Shown: positions 57,601-64,000 of the stretch, one piece after another
Layout of the letters: each line of letters starts with the position of its first letter
Numbering within the stretch: the first letter of the stretch is position 1
From: Orychophragmus violaceus
Taxonomy: Eukaryota > Streptophyta > Magnoliopsida > Brassicales > Brassicaceae
Length of the DNA: 64,000 bases
Direction: 5' to 3'
Assembly (NCBI GenBank): GCA_030180135.1
Contig: CM058236.1
Location: 47,536,947 to 47,600,946, forward strand
The notes under the pieces: model-generated
The model's database searches: none
Seen by the model: the letters and a program-made list of their open reading frames with translations, nothing else
Told to the model about the DNA's origin: nothing
Program-made: the position numbers and the translations under genes

Positions 57601-58144
57601 GCAGTTCGTGTCCGGCGGTGGCTTCCACCAGACGGTCTATATGTGGTAGTGGAAAGCTGTCTTTTGGGCATGCTTTATTCAGGTCCGTGAAGTCTATGCA
57701 GACTCTCCACTTCCCGTTTTTCTTTTTGACAACGACCGGGTTGGCTAACCAGTCGGGGTATTTCACCTCCCTGATTGACCCGACCTTTAGTAGTCTGTCG
57801 ACTTCGTCGTTAACCGCTTTGGCTCGGTCTGGACCGAGTTTGCGGCGTTTCTGTTTCACGGGTTTGAAAGTTGGATCGACGTTCAATTCGTGTGAGGTGA
57901 CCTCGATATCGATCCCTCTCATGTCTTTTGTGGACCATGCGAATGTGCCCACGTTTTCTTTGAGGAATTTGATGAGTTCTTCCCTGGTAGCGCTCAGTAG
58001 CTCCGATCCGATGTTTACACACCTTTCCGGGTCTTTGTCGTCAATACAGACTGAGGCGACTAAATCTTTTCGCGGGCCTCGGACTGTTGGGTCGTTGCTG
58101 CGTTTCGCGGTCCGGGAAGCGAGCTCTTCCTCTTTCTGTAATTG
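54653..58144 (-). CDS. pol: Gypsy-B pol: reverse transcriptase, RNase H, archaeal-type RNase H, integrase
   Basis: This frame continues gag-protease directly after the TAG at 58145-58147 and is open for 1163 codons. Counting from the valine codon at 57952: reverse transcriptase at about 60-240 with FMDAFSGY (catalytic D121) and VYIDDM (D186, D187); RNase H at about 320-445; an archaeal-type second RNase H at about 460-585 with VDGASS, NNEAEYEALIAGL and FSDSQLV; then integrase with an H748, H755, C786, C789 zinc site and catalytic D818, D879 and E915 (35 residues between the last two). The tail has the GPYRVTEIIRDGVYKL region typical of Ty3 integrases. All catalytic residues I can check are present. 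Made only if the UAG is read through (inference). It lacks its own ATG near the start. Confidence 0.95.
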   Translation of the reverse strand, partial: QLQKEEELASRTAKRSNDPTVRGPRKDLVASVCIDDKDPERCVNIGSELLSATREELIKFLKENVGTFAWSTKDMRGIDIEVTSHELNVDPTFKPVKQKRRKLGPDRAKAVNDEVDRLLKVGSIREVKYPDWLANPVVVKKKNGKWRVCIDFTDLNKACPKDSFPLPHIDRLVEATAGHELLSFMDAFSGYNQILMNPEDQEKTAFITDRGTYCYKVMPFGLKNAGATYQRLVNKMFANQLGKSMEVYIDDMLVKSSKESDHIEQLRECFKILNQYGMKLNPAKCSFGVPSGEFLGYLVTERGIEANPKQITTFLEMPSPKNKREVQRLTGRIAALNRFISRSTDKCLPFYNLLKGNRKFQWDEDCENALNELKKYLTEPPILAKPMEGEPLYLYIATSPAAVSAVLVREEQNEQKPIYYVSKTLIDAETRYPAMEKLALAVVMAARKLRPYFQSHAIVVMTSQPIRTILHSPSQSGRLAKWAIELSEYDIEYRTKTSAKAQVLADFIIELPPMAPELENQNDHWTLHVDGASSKHGSGVGIKLVTPTGEVIEQSFRLGFSASNNEAEYEALIAGLRLAIGVGAQEVHAFSDSQLVTSQYHGEYETKDERMEAYVKVAHELADQLKDFTLERIPRGENSSADALAALASTSDPKVKRIIPVEGIDKPSIDVALKAQAANILAPSQTGQTELPSGASDSGAPSETASECHEVFDIGLRSGRQVTEPPVEEEESEPENEEPDAEFLNRPDWREPILGYIRHGQVPDDKWQARKLKARSARYCIIHDCLFKRSTAEPYLRCVHATEALAVMGNTHEGTCGNHSGGRALAIRIKRQGFFWPTMIADCENYTRQCDKCQRHAPIIHQPAEKLSSISAPYPFMRWSMDIVGPLVSSGPKQLKYLLVLTDYFTKWIEAKAYQQTTEIEVQHFIWEHIVCRHGHPYEIVTDNGSQFISRAFRNFCKTWKIRLTTSTPRYPQGNGQAEAANKTFLYSLKKRLDSKKSAWSEELPGVLWASRTTPHSATGETPFSLAYGMEAVVPAEISVPTIRRELSPRHEGLNEQMLRDRLDMIEEQRDQALIRMQNYQQATSRYYNSRVRPRKFIVGDLVLRKVYENTREPGAGKLGTNWEGPYRVTEIIRDGVYKLTKHKNGVPVKRPWNAMNLKLYHS

Positions 58145-58150
58145 CTATAC
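58136..58150 (-). promoter_or_regulatory. UAG stop in tobamovirus-type readthrough context
   Basis: On the minus strand the gag-protease frame ends GTA TAG CAA TTA CAG. UAG followed by CAA UUA fits the UAG-CAR-YYA rule of readthrough signals. The frame is the same before and after and stays open for more than 1100 codons. Confidence 0.75.
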
Positions 58151-60787
58151 GTTGTGGGTCTCTAGCTGCTTGAAGAAAGTTAGGTAGCACGATCTTGCAG
58201 CTTTTTGATTCCCGTAAATTGTCTTGATCCCCGAAGGGGTCGGGAACTTCACACACTGGTGGTAGGTAGAGGGCACTGCCTTCATGGTATAGATCCATGG
58301 TCTACCCAATATCGCGTTGTACGGGGCCGGTTTGTTCACTACTACAAACTCCAGGATTTCCTGTTGCCCCCCGGCGATGGATGGGAGTTTTATAGTTCCC
58401 ATCGAGTAGGTGGTTTCGCCGTCGAATCCGGTTAATGGGGTTTTCCCTCCGGTCAGCATTGAGTCTTTGAAGCCCATCTTTCTGAAGGCATCGTAGAACA
58501 GGAGATCCACCGAGCTCCCGGTGTCAATCATGACTCTGGAGAGTTCGAATCCGGCTACGTCGAGTTGGATTACCAAAGCGTCATCATGTGGTTTGTCGAG
58601 TTTGAATGTTTCGCTTTCAGAGAATGTTATATGAGTGTCCGGTCCTTCGATTGGGACCATTTCCCTGAGTTCATTTGCAACTCGTCTCTGGTGAGCTTTG
58701 ATCGAGTTTACCGAGTTCCGACAAAACCTTGAGCCTCCGGATATAAAGTTTATCGTTTTGGGGAGGCTCGAACTGCACAGTCCGAGCTTAGGCAAGCACT
58801 GGCCGGCTGGTTTTTTAGGAGCCGGGGGTGGTGTGATGACTGATTTCATCGACCCCCCGCATCGAGCTAAGCCGAAAATCGCATCTATGCGTTTTCGAGA
58901 GGGGACTGGGGAGTCCGATCCCTCCTTTTCTGGAGTCCTCTCGCGCTTAGATTGCGAATTCTTTTTGTTTTTCGACTTGCTTTTTCCTTTGTCTTTCTTT
59001 TCGGGCTCTTTCTCCTCCGGCTCCGGAGTCTCGCTGCTGTTGTTTTTGGTTGCCAGCAGGCGATCTTTGGATCGGCACTCTTCGGAGGAGTGTCCTTGCT
59101 TGTCATGGTATTTGCAATACTTGTTTGCATCGTAAGGTTTGCGCCATTGGGGCTTGCCATCCACCGTTAGGCAGTGTTGTCCTTTGCCAGAGGATTCTTT
59201 CTTGCTGGTTTTCTTCTGGCTTGACTCTTCTTTTGCCGCAGCTACGGTTTCTTCGTACTTTGCGTAGTAAGTAGCTTTGTGCAGCGCGTCGTCCAAGGAC
59301 GTGCACGGTCGGACCGCGAGTTCCTTCCTGAACTCTGATGTGTACAGGAGTCCGTTTTCCAGAGCCGCGATCGCTATGATTTCGTTCGGGTCGGCTATAC
59401 GTGATTTGACTTCCCTGAACCTTGCGATGTAGGCTCTGTGGGTTTCGTCCGGCCCTTGTTTCAGAGCCCAGAGGTCGGCTTCCGAGGTTTTCTCTTCGAT
59501 GAAGATCGAGTATTGCTTTAGAAAGATCGATACGAGCTGCGTGAAGTTGTCGATCGAGTTTCCTTCTAGACTGGCGAACCATTCTAGTGCGGTGCCGGTG
59601 AGGTTTTCAGCGAAAAGTCTGCAGTACCCTGCTTCCTTTTCTTCATCGGTGAGATGTGCTCTAGAGACCGCAAGTCTGAAAGCTCTAACGTGGGCTTTCG
59701 GGTCTGTACTTCCCGCATATTCTGGGATTTTGATTTTCCCGGTGTTCTGGATCCTTGCGCTAGCGATTCTATCCGTGAACGGGGTTCGTCGGGTCTCCTC
59801 GATAACTTGATCGATGTCTGGAGCCGCGCTTGTTGCCGAGTGGACCGCAGCTTGCAGACGCTGGACCCTGGCATATATGCTTTCGTCATCCACGTCCGTT
59901 CGTTGGTCGAACATGGGGAGCTGCGTGTTCCTTGGACGCGTATTGTTTGGTCCCCTAGTTCCAGTTTGTTGGGCTATCTCGCTCGGGGGAGGCCGAGCAG
60001 TGCTAGTCCCCGGTTCCGTTACTGGAGGACGCGTGCTGGAGGCGAAGGCTGATGCCCCCAACACCCGATGCCTGTTTGTTTCGTAGCTCGTTGGCATGGG
60101 CGGGGGCGTCGGCAGTCGCGCTCCCTCAGGGGCCGTAATACCCGTTGAGGTTGAGGCCACGGCGTTTGAGCTGGGAAGTGCGCTTCCCGGGGTCGGACTA
60201 AACACAGGGTAGCCGCTGTTTCCGGCTACCGAAGTCTGTCTCGGGGCTTCGGGAGTTATATAGTCTTCCTCGAAGTCCAGACGCATGCGAGGTAACGGAC
60301 TTCTCGCAGCGGCGTCTGCCGTAGTCCCCGTGACGGGCCGTGGCCTGTTCCCGAGGTTCAGCAGACTCCTGTCGTGCATGTCTAGCCGGGCTAGTACAGT
60401 CCGTTGTGTGGCTTCTTGATCGTGCGATCTGTTAATTAGGACTGCCAGCATTTTACGGAGCTCTGCCATGCCATCAGTGACGGATCTCGTCAGGCTTGGC
60501 GAGTCGGGGCGAGTTTGTGGAACAGTCCGAGGGATTGGCGCGTCCCCTTGGGAGCGATCCTCGGATCGTATCCAGGTTCGAGAGTTCGTTCTCTCGGTTG
60601 TCTGTGAAGTTGAGCCTGGGGGCGCAACTCCTTGAGGCTGGGAAATAGGGATGCGGTCCCCTGTTCCGGATCCTGCTTGAGTCTGGGTCGACTCTGATCT
60701 GGTATTCCCGATCTGAACGCTTGCGTTCGTTTGATCAAGGTCTTGCGACCTTGGCGATCCGACCGGAGCTGTTGCGTTGGGATCCAT
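58145..60787 (-). CDS. gag: Gypsy-B gag-protease polyprotein, 880 residues
   Basis: The ATG at 60787 is the first in frame (the frame opens two codons earlier at a GTG). A long Ser/Thr/Pro-rich head fills residues 1-340. The capsid core is at about 355-520 (DPKAHVRAFRLAVSRAHL, ALEWFASLEGN, DLWALKQGPDETHRAYI). The zinc knuckle CKYHDKQGHSSEEC is at about 558-571, followed by a Lys/Glu-rich stretch. The aspartic protease is at about 735-850 with MIDTGSSVDLLF (catalytic D near 755) and ILGRPW. The frame ends at the UAG described separately. The protein assembles the particle and the protease matures it. The leader between primer site and ATG is only about 60 bases. Confidence 0.95.
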   Translation of the reverse strand: MDPNATAPVGSPRSQDLDQTNASVQIGNTRSESTQTQAGSGTGDRIPISQPQGVAPPGSTSQTTERTNSRTWIRSEDRSQGDAPIPRTVPQTRPDSPSLTRSVTDGMAELRKMLAVLINRSHDQEATQRTVLARLDMHDRSLLNLGNRPRPVTGTTADAAARSPLPRMRLDFEEDYITPEAPRQTSVAGNSGYPVFSPTPGSALPSSNAVASTSTGITAPEGARLPTPPPMPTSYETNRHRVLGASAFASSTRPPVTEPGTSTARPPPSEIAQQTGTRGPNNTRPRNTQLPMFDQRTDVDDESIYARVQRLQAAVHSATSAAPDIDQVIEETRRTPFTDRIASARIQNTGKIKIPEYAGSTDPKAHVRAFRLAVSRAHLTDEEKEAGYCRLFAENLTGTALEWFASLEGNSIDNFTQLVSIFLKQYSIFIEEKTSEADLWALKQGPDETHRAYIARFREVKSRIADPNEIIAIAALENGLLYTSEFRKELAVRPCTSLDDALHKATYYAKYEETVAAAKEESSQKKTSKKESSGKGQHCLTVDGKPQWRKPYDANKYCKYHDKQGHSSEECRSKDRLLATKNNSSETPEPEEKEPEKKDKGKSKSKNKKNSQSKRERTPEKEGSDSPVPSRKRIDAIFGLARCGGSMKSVITPPPAPKKPAGQCLPKLGLCSSSLPKTINFISGGSRFCRNSVNSIKAHQRRVANELREMVPIEGPDTHITFSESETFKLDKPHDDALVIQLDVAGFELSRVMIDTGSSVDLLFYDAFRKMGFKDSMLTGGKTPLTGFDGETTYSMGTIKLPSIAGGQQEILEFVVVNKPAPYNAILGRPWIYTMKAVPSTYHQCVKFPTPSGIKTIYGNQKAARSCYLTFFKQLETHNV

Positions 60788-60843
60788 CTCCACGCTAGTA
60801 GGCTGTTGATCGAGTTCGTGTGTAAAGAATATCTATGAATCTT

Positions 60844-60860
60844 CCCCACAGTCGGCGCCA
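60844..60860 (-). promoter_or_regulatory. Gypsy-B primer-binding site
   Basis: The minus strand reads TGGCGCCGACTGTGGGG three bases from the 5' LTR. Confidence 0.8.
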
Positions 60861-60863
60861 AAA

Positions 60864-61355
60864 TGTGGATCCTAAAACCCACACTCAGTTTCTAGAGTGT
60901 CTTTGATGAGCTGATTTGTTATATAGGTGGGCTAGATTCTTGGTTGAACGAGATCAAGGAGCTAAACAATGGTGAAAAGTGGATTTGTATTGATTTAGAA
61001 GTAAGAACAACAAGAACTCGAGCTATAGAGCGATTACAAGATCTTAATGTTAGGTTAGAATACTCCAAAGATGTCCGGATCCCTATTATTGCCGTTGAGC
61101 TCTCCTTTTATAGTCTTTAGCTTCGTAACCGTCTTTCCTGATCTTCGGAGCCGAGTCCAACAACTTGCGAGATCTTCGGGATCATACGCTCCAGCGACTC
61201 CTCCTTCTTCGTCGGGTTGTTTCCAGCAAGTGGGTCCATCGCTTGTCGAGCTACACTCCGCAGTCGGAGCCTCCTTTAGTGAGTTGGGCTTTGACTGTGT
61301 ATACATCGGGCCTTATTCAGCTGATTTAGCTTGGGAGTGAAATCTGGCCCAAACA
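60864..61355 (-). repeat. Gypsy-B 5' LTR
   Basis: 492 bp, TATAAAAG on the minus strand at 61105-61112. It differs from the 3' LTR by one A/G change (position 61303 versus 50974). Confidence 0.95.
61105..61112 (-). promoter_or_regulatory. TATA box of the Gypsy-B 5' LTR
   Basis: TATAAAAG on the minus strand, about 325 bases before the gag ATG, a good place for an LTR promoter. Confidence 0.7.
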
Positions 61356-61360
61356 CTAAG
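61356..61360. repeat. Gypsy-B target duplication, right
   Basis: CTAAG. Confidence 0.93.
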
Positions 61361-61443
61361 GTTTTGGGGAAAATGGTTATTGGGCTTGAGCTTTTCTTCT
61401 CTTTTAAATAAAATATTTGGGCGGGTGATATGGGTATGTTACA
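61361..61443 (-). repeat. Element C 5' LTR, terminal part beyond Gypsy-B
   Basis: 83 bp that continue the LTR exactly where 50534 leaves off, ending TATGTTACA. Confidence 0.85.
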
Positions 61444-61762
61444 AAATGTGATGTATATTATACTTTGTAACCTGCAAATAATGGTAAAAAAAAGAGTCGC
61501 CAGTATTTTTTCCCTTATGTCACAACAAAAGTATATGTTCTTAATTCTTTGCCGGCTCTATGGGAGTAAAGTTAAAGGTTATACTCTATGTGATACAGAA
61601 CTAAAAGATATGGAAACAAAGGGTCAAAATTTAAGACTCCAAACGGAACTTTTTTTTCTTCAGGTAAGTGAAGATGAGATTACAGTTTCATCATTCACCA
61701 CATCAATGCTTCTATGTGGGTTTTACATATTATATATGCAGCAGAGTTTAGAGAAGACCATG

Positions 61763-62046
61763 TTTTTTTTCACGATCGCTGCGATAGCAGCTGCGACAAC
61801 TAAAAAAACACTGTAACAAAAGTAAACTTATCAGTGATGGAAATCAAAACAATTGCAAGTGAATTGCCAAAGGTATAAAATAAAAGATGTTGCTGTCGCT
61901 GATAGATATCAGCGTTCATTTTAATTTTAATTTAGTATCATGCGATCAGAAAAGAGAAATTGGCATTGCTTCACGAAGGTGTGTTTGCAGTGGCTATAAA
62001 GTTAATTTACGATCGCAGCTGCTGGTTGCAGTGATCGTGAAAAAAA
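61763..62046. repeat. Imperfect 34-bp inverted repeat, possible MITE
   Basis: 61763-61796 (T run, CACGATCGCTGCG, then GCAGCTGCGA) is mirrored by 62013-62046 (TCGCAGCTGC, then GCAGTGATCGTG and an A run). About 215 bp separate the arms, and no target duplication is clear. The 128-codon frame at 61430-61816 overlaps one arm and is not convincing as a gene. Confidence 0.5.
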
Positions 62047-62440
62047 TACAACGGCACCTCATATCATGTAAATTATGTAAATTGTCAAAATTACGTGTGA
62101 AAATATAACATGTAATTCTGTTATGTTATTTTGTCACAATATTTGATAATATAACATGATTATGCCAATACTTAAAAACATTTTGGTTAATGGTAAAAAA
62201 TAATTGATTTTCTTCTAATTACGATTTACGAATGTGCCATTTAGTTTATTTATCATAATTGAATTTGTACAAAATGAAAAAGAAAATAAATAAATAAACA
62301 TGTACCCTTTTTGTTGCTTACACGTCACACATTTGGAAACTTACTCGCACGTAAAAAAATGCAAAAATTTCACACAAAAACAAAACTTACATAACGATAT
62401 AATTTCCCATCTTTACTGGGAAAATCGTCCGCCAGCCTTT
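62047..62440. other. AT-rich stretch downstream of the ERF gene
   Basis: Contains the presumed 3' untranslated region of the minus-strand ERF gene. TTTATT/AATAAA-like words occur at 62245-62300. No other gene is seen. Confidence 0.5.
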
Positions 62441-62989
62441 CTAATAATTTTCCATGAAGAATGGTTCTTCGTACGGAAATGAGTTCCAGAATCCATCGAT
62501 TTTGTGATCATTCACGTCTAGCAAGAGATCAGGGAGATCGGAGAAAGCGTCATCCGCTACTGAAGATGAAGTCATCGATGACGTCGCCGTGCTTGACGGA
62601 GACTCCGGTGCTTTCCATTCTACTGCGGCTGCTGCGGCGGCGGCGGCTTGAATGTCTTTAGGATCGGCGCTTGCCGGTCTTGGCAAATGGCAAACGAGTT
62701 CTGGGAAATTGAGGTGAGCCGAGCTGCCTTTGACAGCTAAAGCCGCCACGTCGTGTGCACGCGCTGCCATCTCCGGGGTGGAGAAAGTGCCGAGCCAGAT
62801 TCTTGATTTCTTTCTTGGCTCTCTGATCTCAGACACCCATTTTCCCCATTGTCTCATTCTGACTCCACGAAAATTCGGATGCTTAGTAACACCTTTTTGC
62901 TCATTCTTAGTCTTAGAATTCTTGCCGGTTATCTCTCGCGCCGGTGACCGGAGATTACGTTGCGATCGTGGAAGAGAAGAGTCTTGCAT
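62441..62989 (-). CDS. ERF039: AP2/ERF transcription factor, DREB group A-4, ERF039-like
   Basis: A single-exon frame of 182 residues with ATG at 62989 and stop at 62441. The AP2 DNA-binding domain is at about residues 39-96: RGVRMRQWGKWVSEIREPRK, IWLGTF, then AARAHDVAALA and LNFPE. The valine and glutamate in WVSEIRE fit the DREB subfamily, which binds DRE/CRT elements. N-terminal KTKNEQKGV, an alanine run (about 114-121), the acidic DAFSDLPDLLLDVN and a C-terminal FPYEEPFF block resemble Arabidopsis ERF039 (At4g16750) from memory. It acts in the nucleus as a transcriptional regulator; targets cannot be read from the sequence. This is the only intact ordinary host gene here, about 1 kb from the end of element C and 1.1 kb from Gypsy-B. 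Confidence 0.88.
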   Translation of the reverse strand: MQDSSLPRSQRNLRSPAREITGKNSKTKNEQKGVTKHPNFRGVRMRQWGKWVSEIREPRKKSRIWLGTFSTPEMAARAHDVAALAVKGSSAHLNFPELVCHLPRPASADPKDIQAAAAAAAAVEWKAPESPSSTATSSMTSSSVADDAFSDLPDLLLDVNDHKIDGFWNSFPYEEPFFMENY

Positions 62990-63012
62990 CTAAAAGAATT
63001 AAATTGTAACAC

Positions 63013-63025
63013 GAGAGAGAGAGAG

Positions 63026-63062
<37 letters not shown>
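63013..63062. repeat. (GA)n/(CT)n microsatellite in the ERF 5' leader
   Basis: About 24 GA units with one CG interruption. On the gene strand it is a CT run 24 bases before the ATG, a common feature of plant 5' leaders and a likely length-variable marker. Confidence 0.9.
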
Positions 63063-63066
<4 letters not shown>

Positions 63067-63173
63067 GGTGGGAAGATTACAAAAACAAAAGCAAAACAAA
63101 GTTTTGTTTGTAGTTTAGGGGTAAGAGAGTAGGATAGGAATAGTTGTGAGGAGGAGAGACTGGTTTGCTTCTT

Positions 63174-63184
63174 CTTATATATAG
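63174..63184 (-). promoter_or_regulatory. TATA box of the ERF039-like gene
   Basis: CTATATATAAG on the minus strand, 185 bases before the ATG. Transcription would start near 63145 and give a leader of about 155 bases that includes the CT run. Confidence 0.7.
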
Positions 63185-63316
63185 ACATCCAAAATACGAA
63201 AGCATTATTCTTGTGTGTATGTTTTATTTTTGTTTTTATCATATCTAAATTAAAATATTAAAAGCAAAAAAAAGAAAAGAAGACTTGACTGCGTTTAAGA
63301 TCTTGTGCATGGTCTG

Positions 63317-64000
63317 TTTCTTTTTGTTTTACCTAGCAATATTACTACTTTACCTTTTTGTTTTTTCCTCCCAATATTATTACTTTATTTTTCTCAAAAA
63401 ATATTATTACTTCTCAAAAAATATTATTACTTTACTTTTGTATAATATATGATTTATTATTTTGACCTTAATTGTACACTTGTTCGTTTTGTATCACGCT
63501 AGTGTACTGTTACGACTTGAACTTTAAAAAAAAATTAAATAAATATATTGAAATTATAATATTTTTTGAAACGTCGAAAAAACTAACTACAAAGGTAGTT
63601 TAAAACAAAATTAATATTACTTATGGATATAGAAGATGTTTTTCTTTTTTTTTGAAAAAAGGCTTGGATAAAGAAGATGTTAAGAATGTTACGTCAACAA
63701 TAATAAAGATTTTTTCTGTTCTTTTTCTTTTTGTTTTTCCTTGCAATAATATTACTTTACTTTTTGTATTTATAACATAATATTAATTACTTTGACCTTA
63801 ATTGGACACTTGTTAGTTTGGTATCACGTTAGTGTATCCACCTGTTTCTCTCGTAAATAGTCTTAATTTAAATCACGTTATTCTGATTAGATTTGAATAT
63901 TTTTAAAATAAATATTGAATATATAATATAATTTGTTGAAACCGTGTGAAAGAACTAAGGAAAATATTGACAGCTTGTAATTCAAGAATATAAAAAATAA
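63317..64000. repeat. Imperfect ~330-bp duplication upstream of the ERF gene
   Basis: 63461-63505 and 63793-63836 share TTTGACCTTAATTG, ACACTTGTT and GTATCACG-TAGTGTA in order. The sequences before (CTTTTTGTTTT... AATATTATTACTTTA) and after (TATTGAA-TATAATAT, TTGAAACC-like) also correspond, so the block 63317-63640 recurs, diverged, at about 63710-64000. Short AATATTATTACTT units repeat within the first copy (63370-63435). Confidence 0.65.

Larger units (their letters stand above)
50535..61355 (-). mobile_element. Gypsy-B: young, apparently complete Tat-lineage Ty3 element
   Basis: It is 10.8 kb with 492-bp LTRs (50535-51026 and 60864-61355) that differ at one position by my reading, and perfect CTAAG duplications. 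On the minus strand, in order: 5' LTR, TGGCGCC primer site, gag-protease, in-frame UAG, then reverse transcriptase, RNase H, a second (archaeal-type) RNase H and integrase, a spacer, a polypurine tract (minus-strand GGCTGGGGGGCAAA at 51027-51040) and the 3' LTR. The dual RNase H is the marker of the Tat lineage. A spliced gene lies on the plus strand between the spacer and the 3' LTR. It is the only element here that looks able to move itself. Confidence 0.95.
45407..61443 (-). mobile_element. Element C: pol-less chromovirus-like Ty3 element, split by Gypsy-B
   Basis: Two ~1.72-kb LTRs (TGTAACACCC...TATGTTACA) lie at 45407-47158 and at 48894-50534 plus 61361-61443. The primer site on the minus strand beside the right LTR (48878-48892) is of the initiator Met type, so the element runs right to left. 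The interior of 1.73 kb holds only a broken gag-like frame. AAATG occurs at 45402-45406 and 61444-61448 and fits a target duplication, although the left tip is altered and has about 30 extra bases. The LTR style and tRNA type fit chromoviruses. Confidence 0.78.

Noticed and set aside
57102..60086. Plus-strand open frames opposite Gypsy-B pol and gag
   Set aside because: Shadows of the minus-strand coding frames; unlike the 51533-53787 gene they have no family motifs or splice structure.
61430..61816. 128-codon open frame downstream of element C
   Set aside because: It runs across the end of the LTR and into an inverted repeat arm; composition is AT-driven and no domain is visible.

Overview
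The window is plant nuclear DNA, almost certainly from a member of the Brassicaceae. The only ordinary host gene with an intact reading frame is an AP2/ERF factor at 62441-62989 (minus strand) that closely resembles Arabidopsis ERF039. Nearly everything else is transposable elements or their remains, including superfamilies expected in crucifers: CACTA, hAT, a Mutator-like MITE, LINE, Ty1/copia and Ty3/gypsy. No tRNA, rRNA or CRISPR was recognised.

Layout. 1-8976 is the right-hand part of a CACTA (En/Spm) DNA transposon. It has a decayed TNP2-like transposase gene (broken by a 1014-bp hAT element with an 8-bp target duplication) and a decayed second gene (Transposase_24 plus three DUF8039-like repeats). 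Its right tip lies inside a LINE reverse-transcriptase remnant (8980-9640). 11127-14261 is a poly(A)-tailed retroposon with 16-bp target duplications that carries two decayed F-box genes on the opposite strand.

15278-44066 is one large Ty3/gypsy element (here Gypsy-A) with gag but no recognisable pol and a broken antisense gene. It is inflated by nested insertions: a degenerate copia element (Copia-1, 16222-30141) that itself hosts a young inverted copia element (Copia-2, 22505-29939), an Athila-like non-autonomous element (35260-40436), and a probable solo LTR inside its 3' LTR (41855-43924).

After a 346-bp Mutator-like MITE with a telomere-like core (44709-45054) comes a second gypsy element, pol-less and chromovirus-like (element C, 45407-61443, minus strand). 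Its 5' LTR is split by a young Tat-lineage element, Gypsy-B (50535-61355, minus strand). Gypsy-B has LTRs differing at one position in 492, intact gag-protease and pol frames, and an intact four-exon gene on its opposite strand. The window ends with the ERF039-like gene and an AT-rich upstream region containing an imperfect duplication.

Most notable signals: (1) gag-protease and pol of Gypsy-B are in the same frame, separated by one UAG followed by CAA UUA, the tobamovirus-type readthrough context; (2) a 16-bp palindrome, TGTGTCGATCGACACA, and its variants recur across unrelated copia and Athila-like elements, in LTRs, leaders and coding sequence, usually as pairs exactly 21 bp apart; (3) the antisense Transposase_28-like gene is intact and intron-bearing in Gypsy-B and is also present in pol-less Gypsy-A.

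How the parts may work together (inference): Gypsy-B is the only element that looks autonomous. The gag-only or pol-less elements (Gypsy-A, element C, the Athila-like element) would need enzymes from other copies. All boundaries come from matching LTRs, terminal repeats and target duplications read by eye. Domain names come from motif recognition, not database searches.
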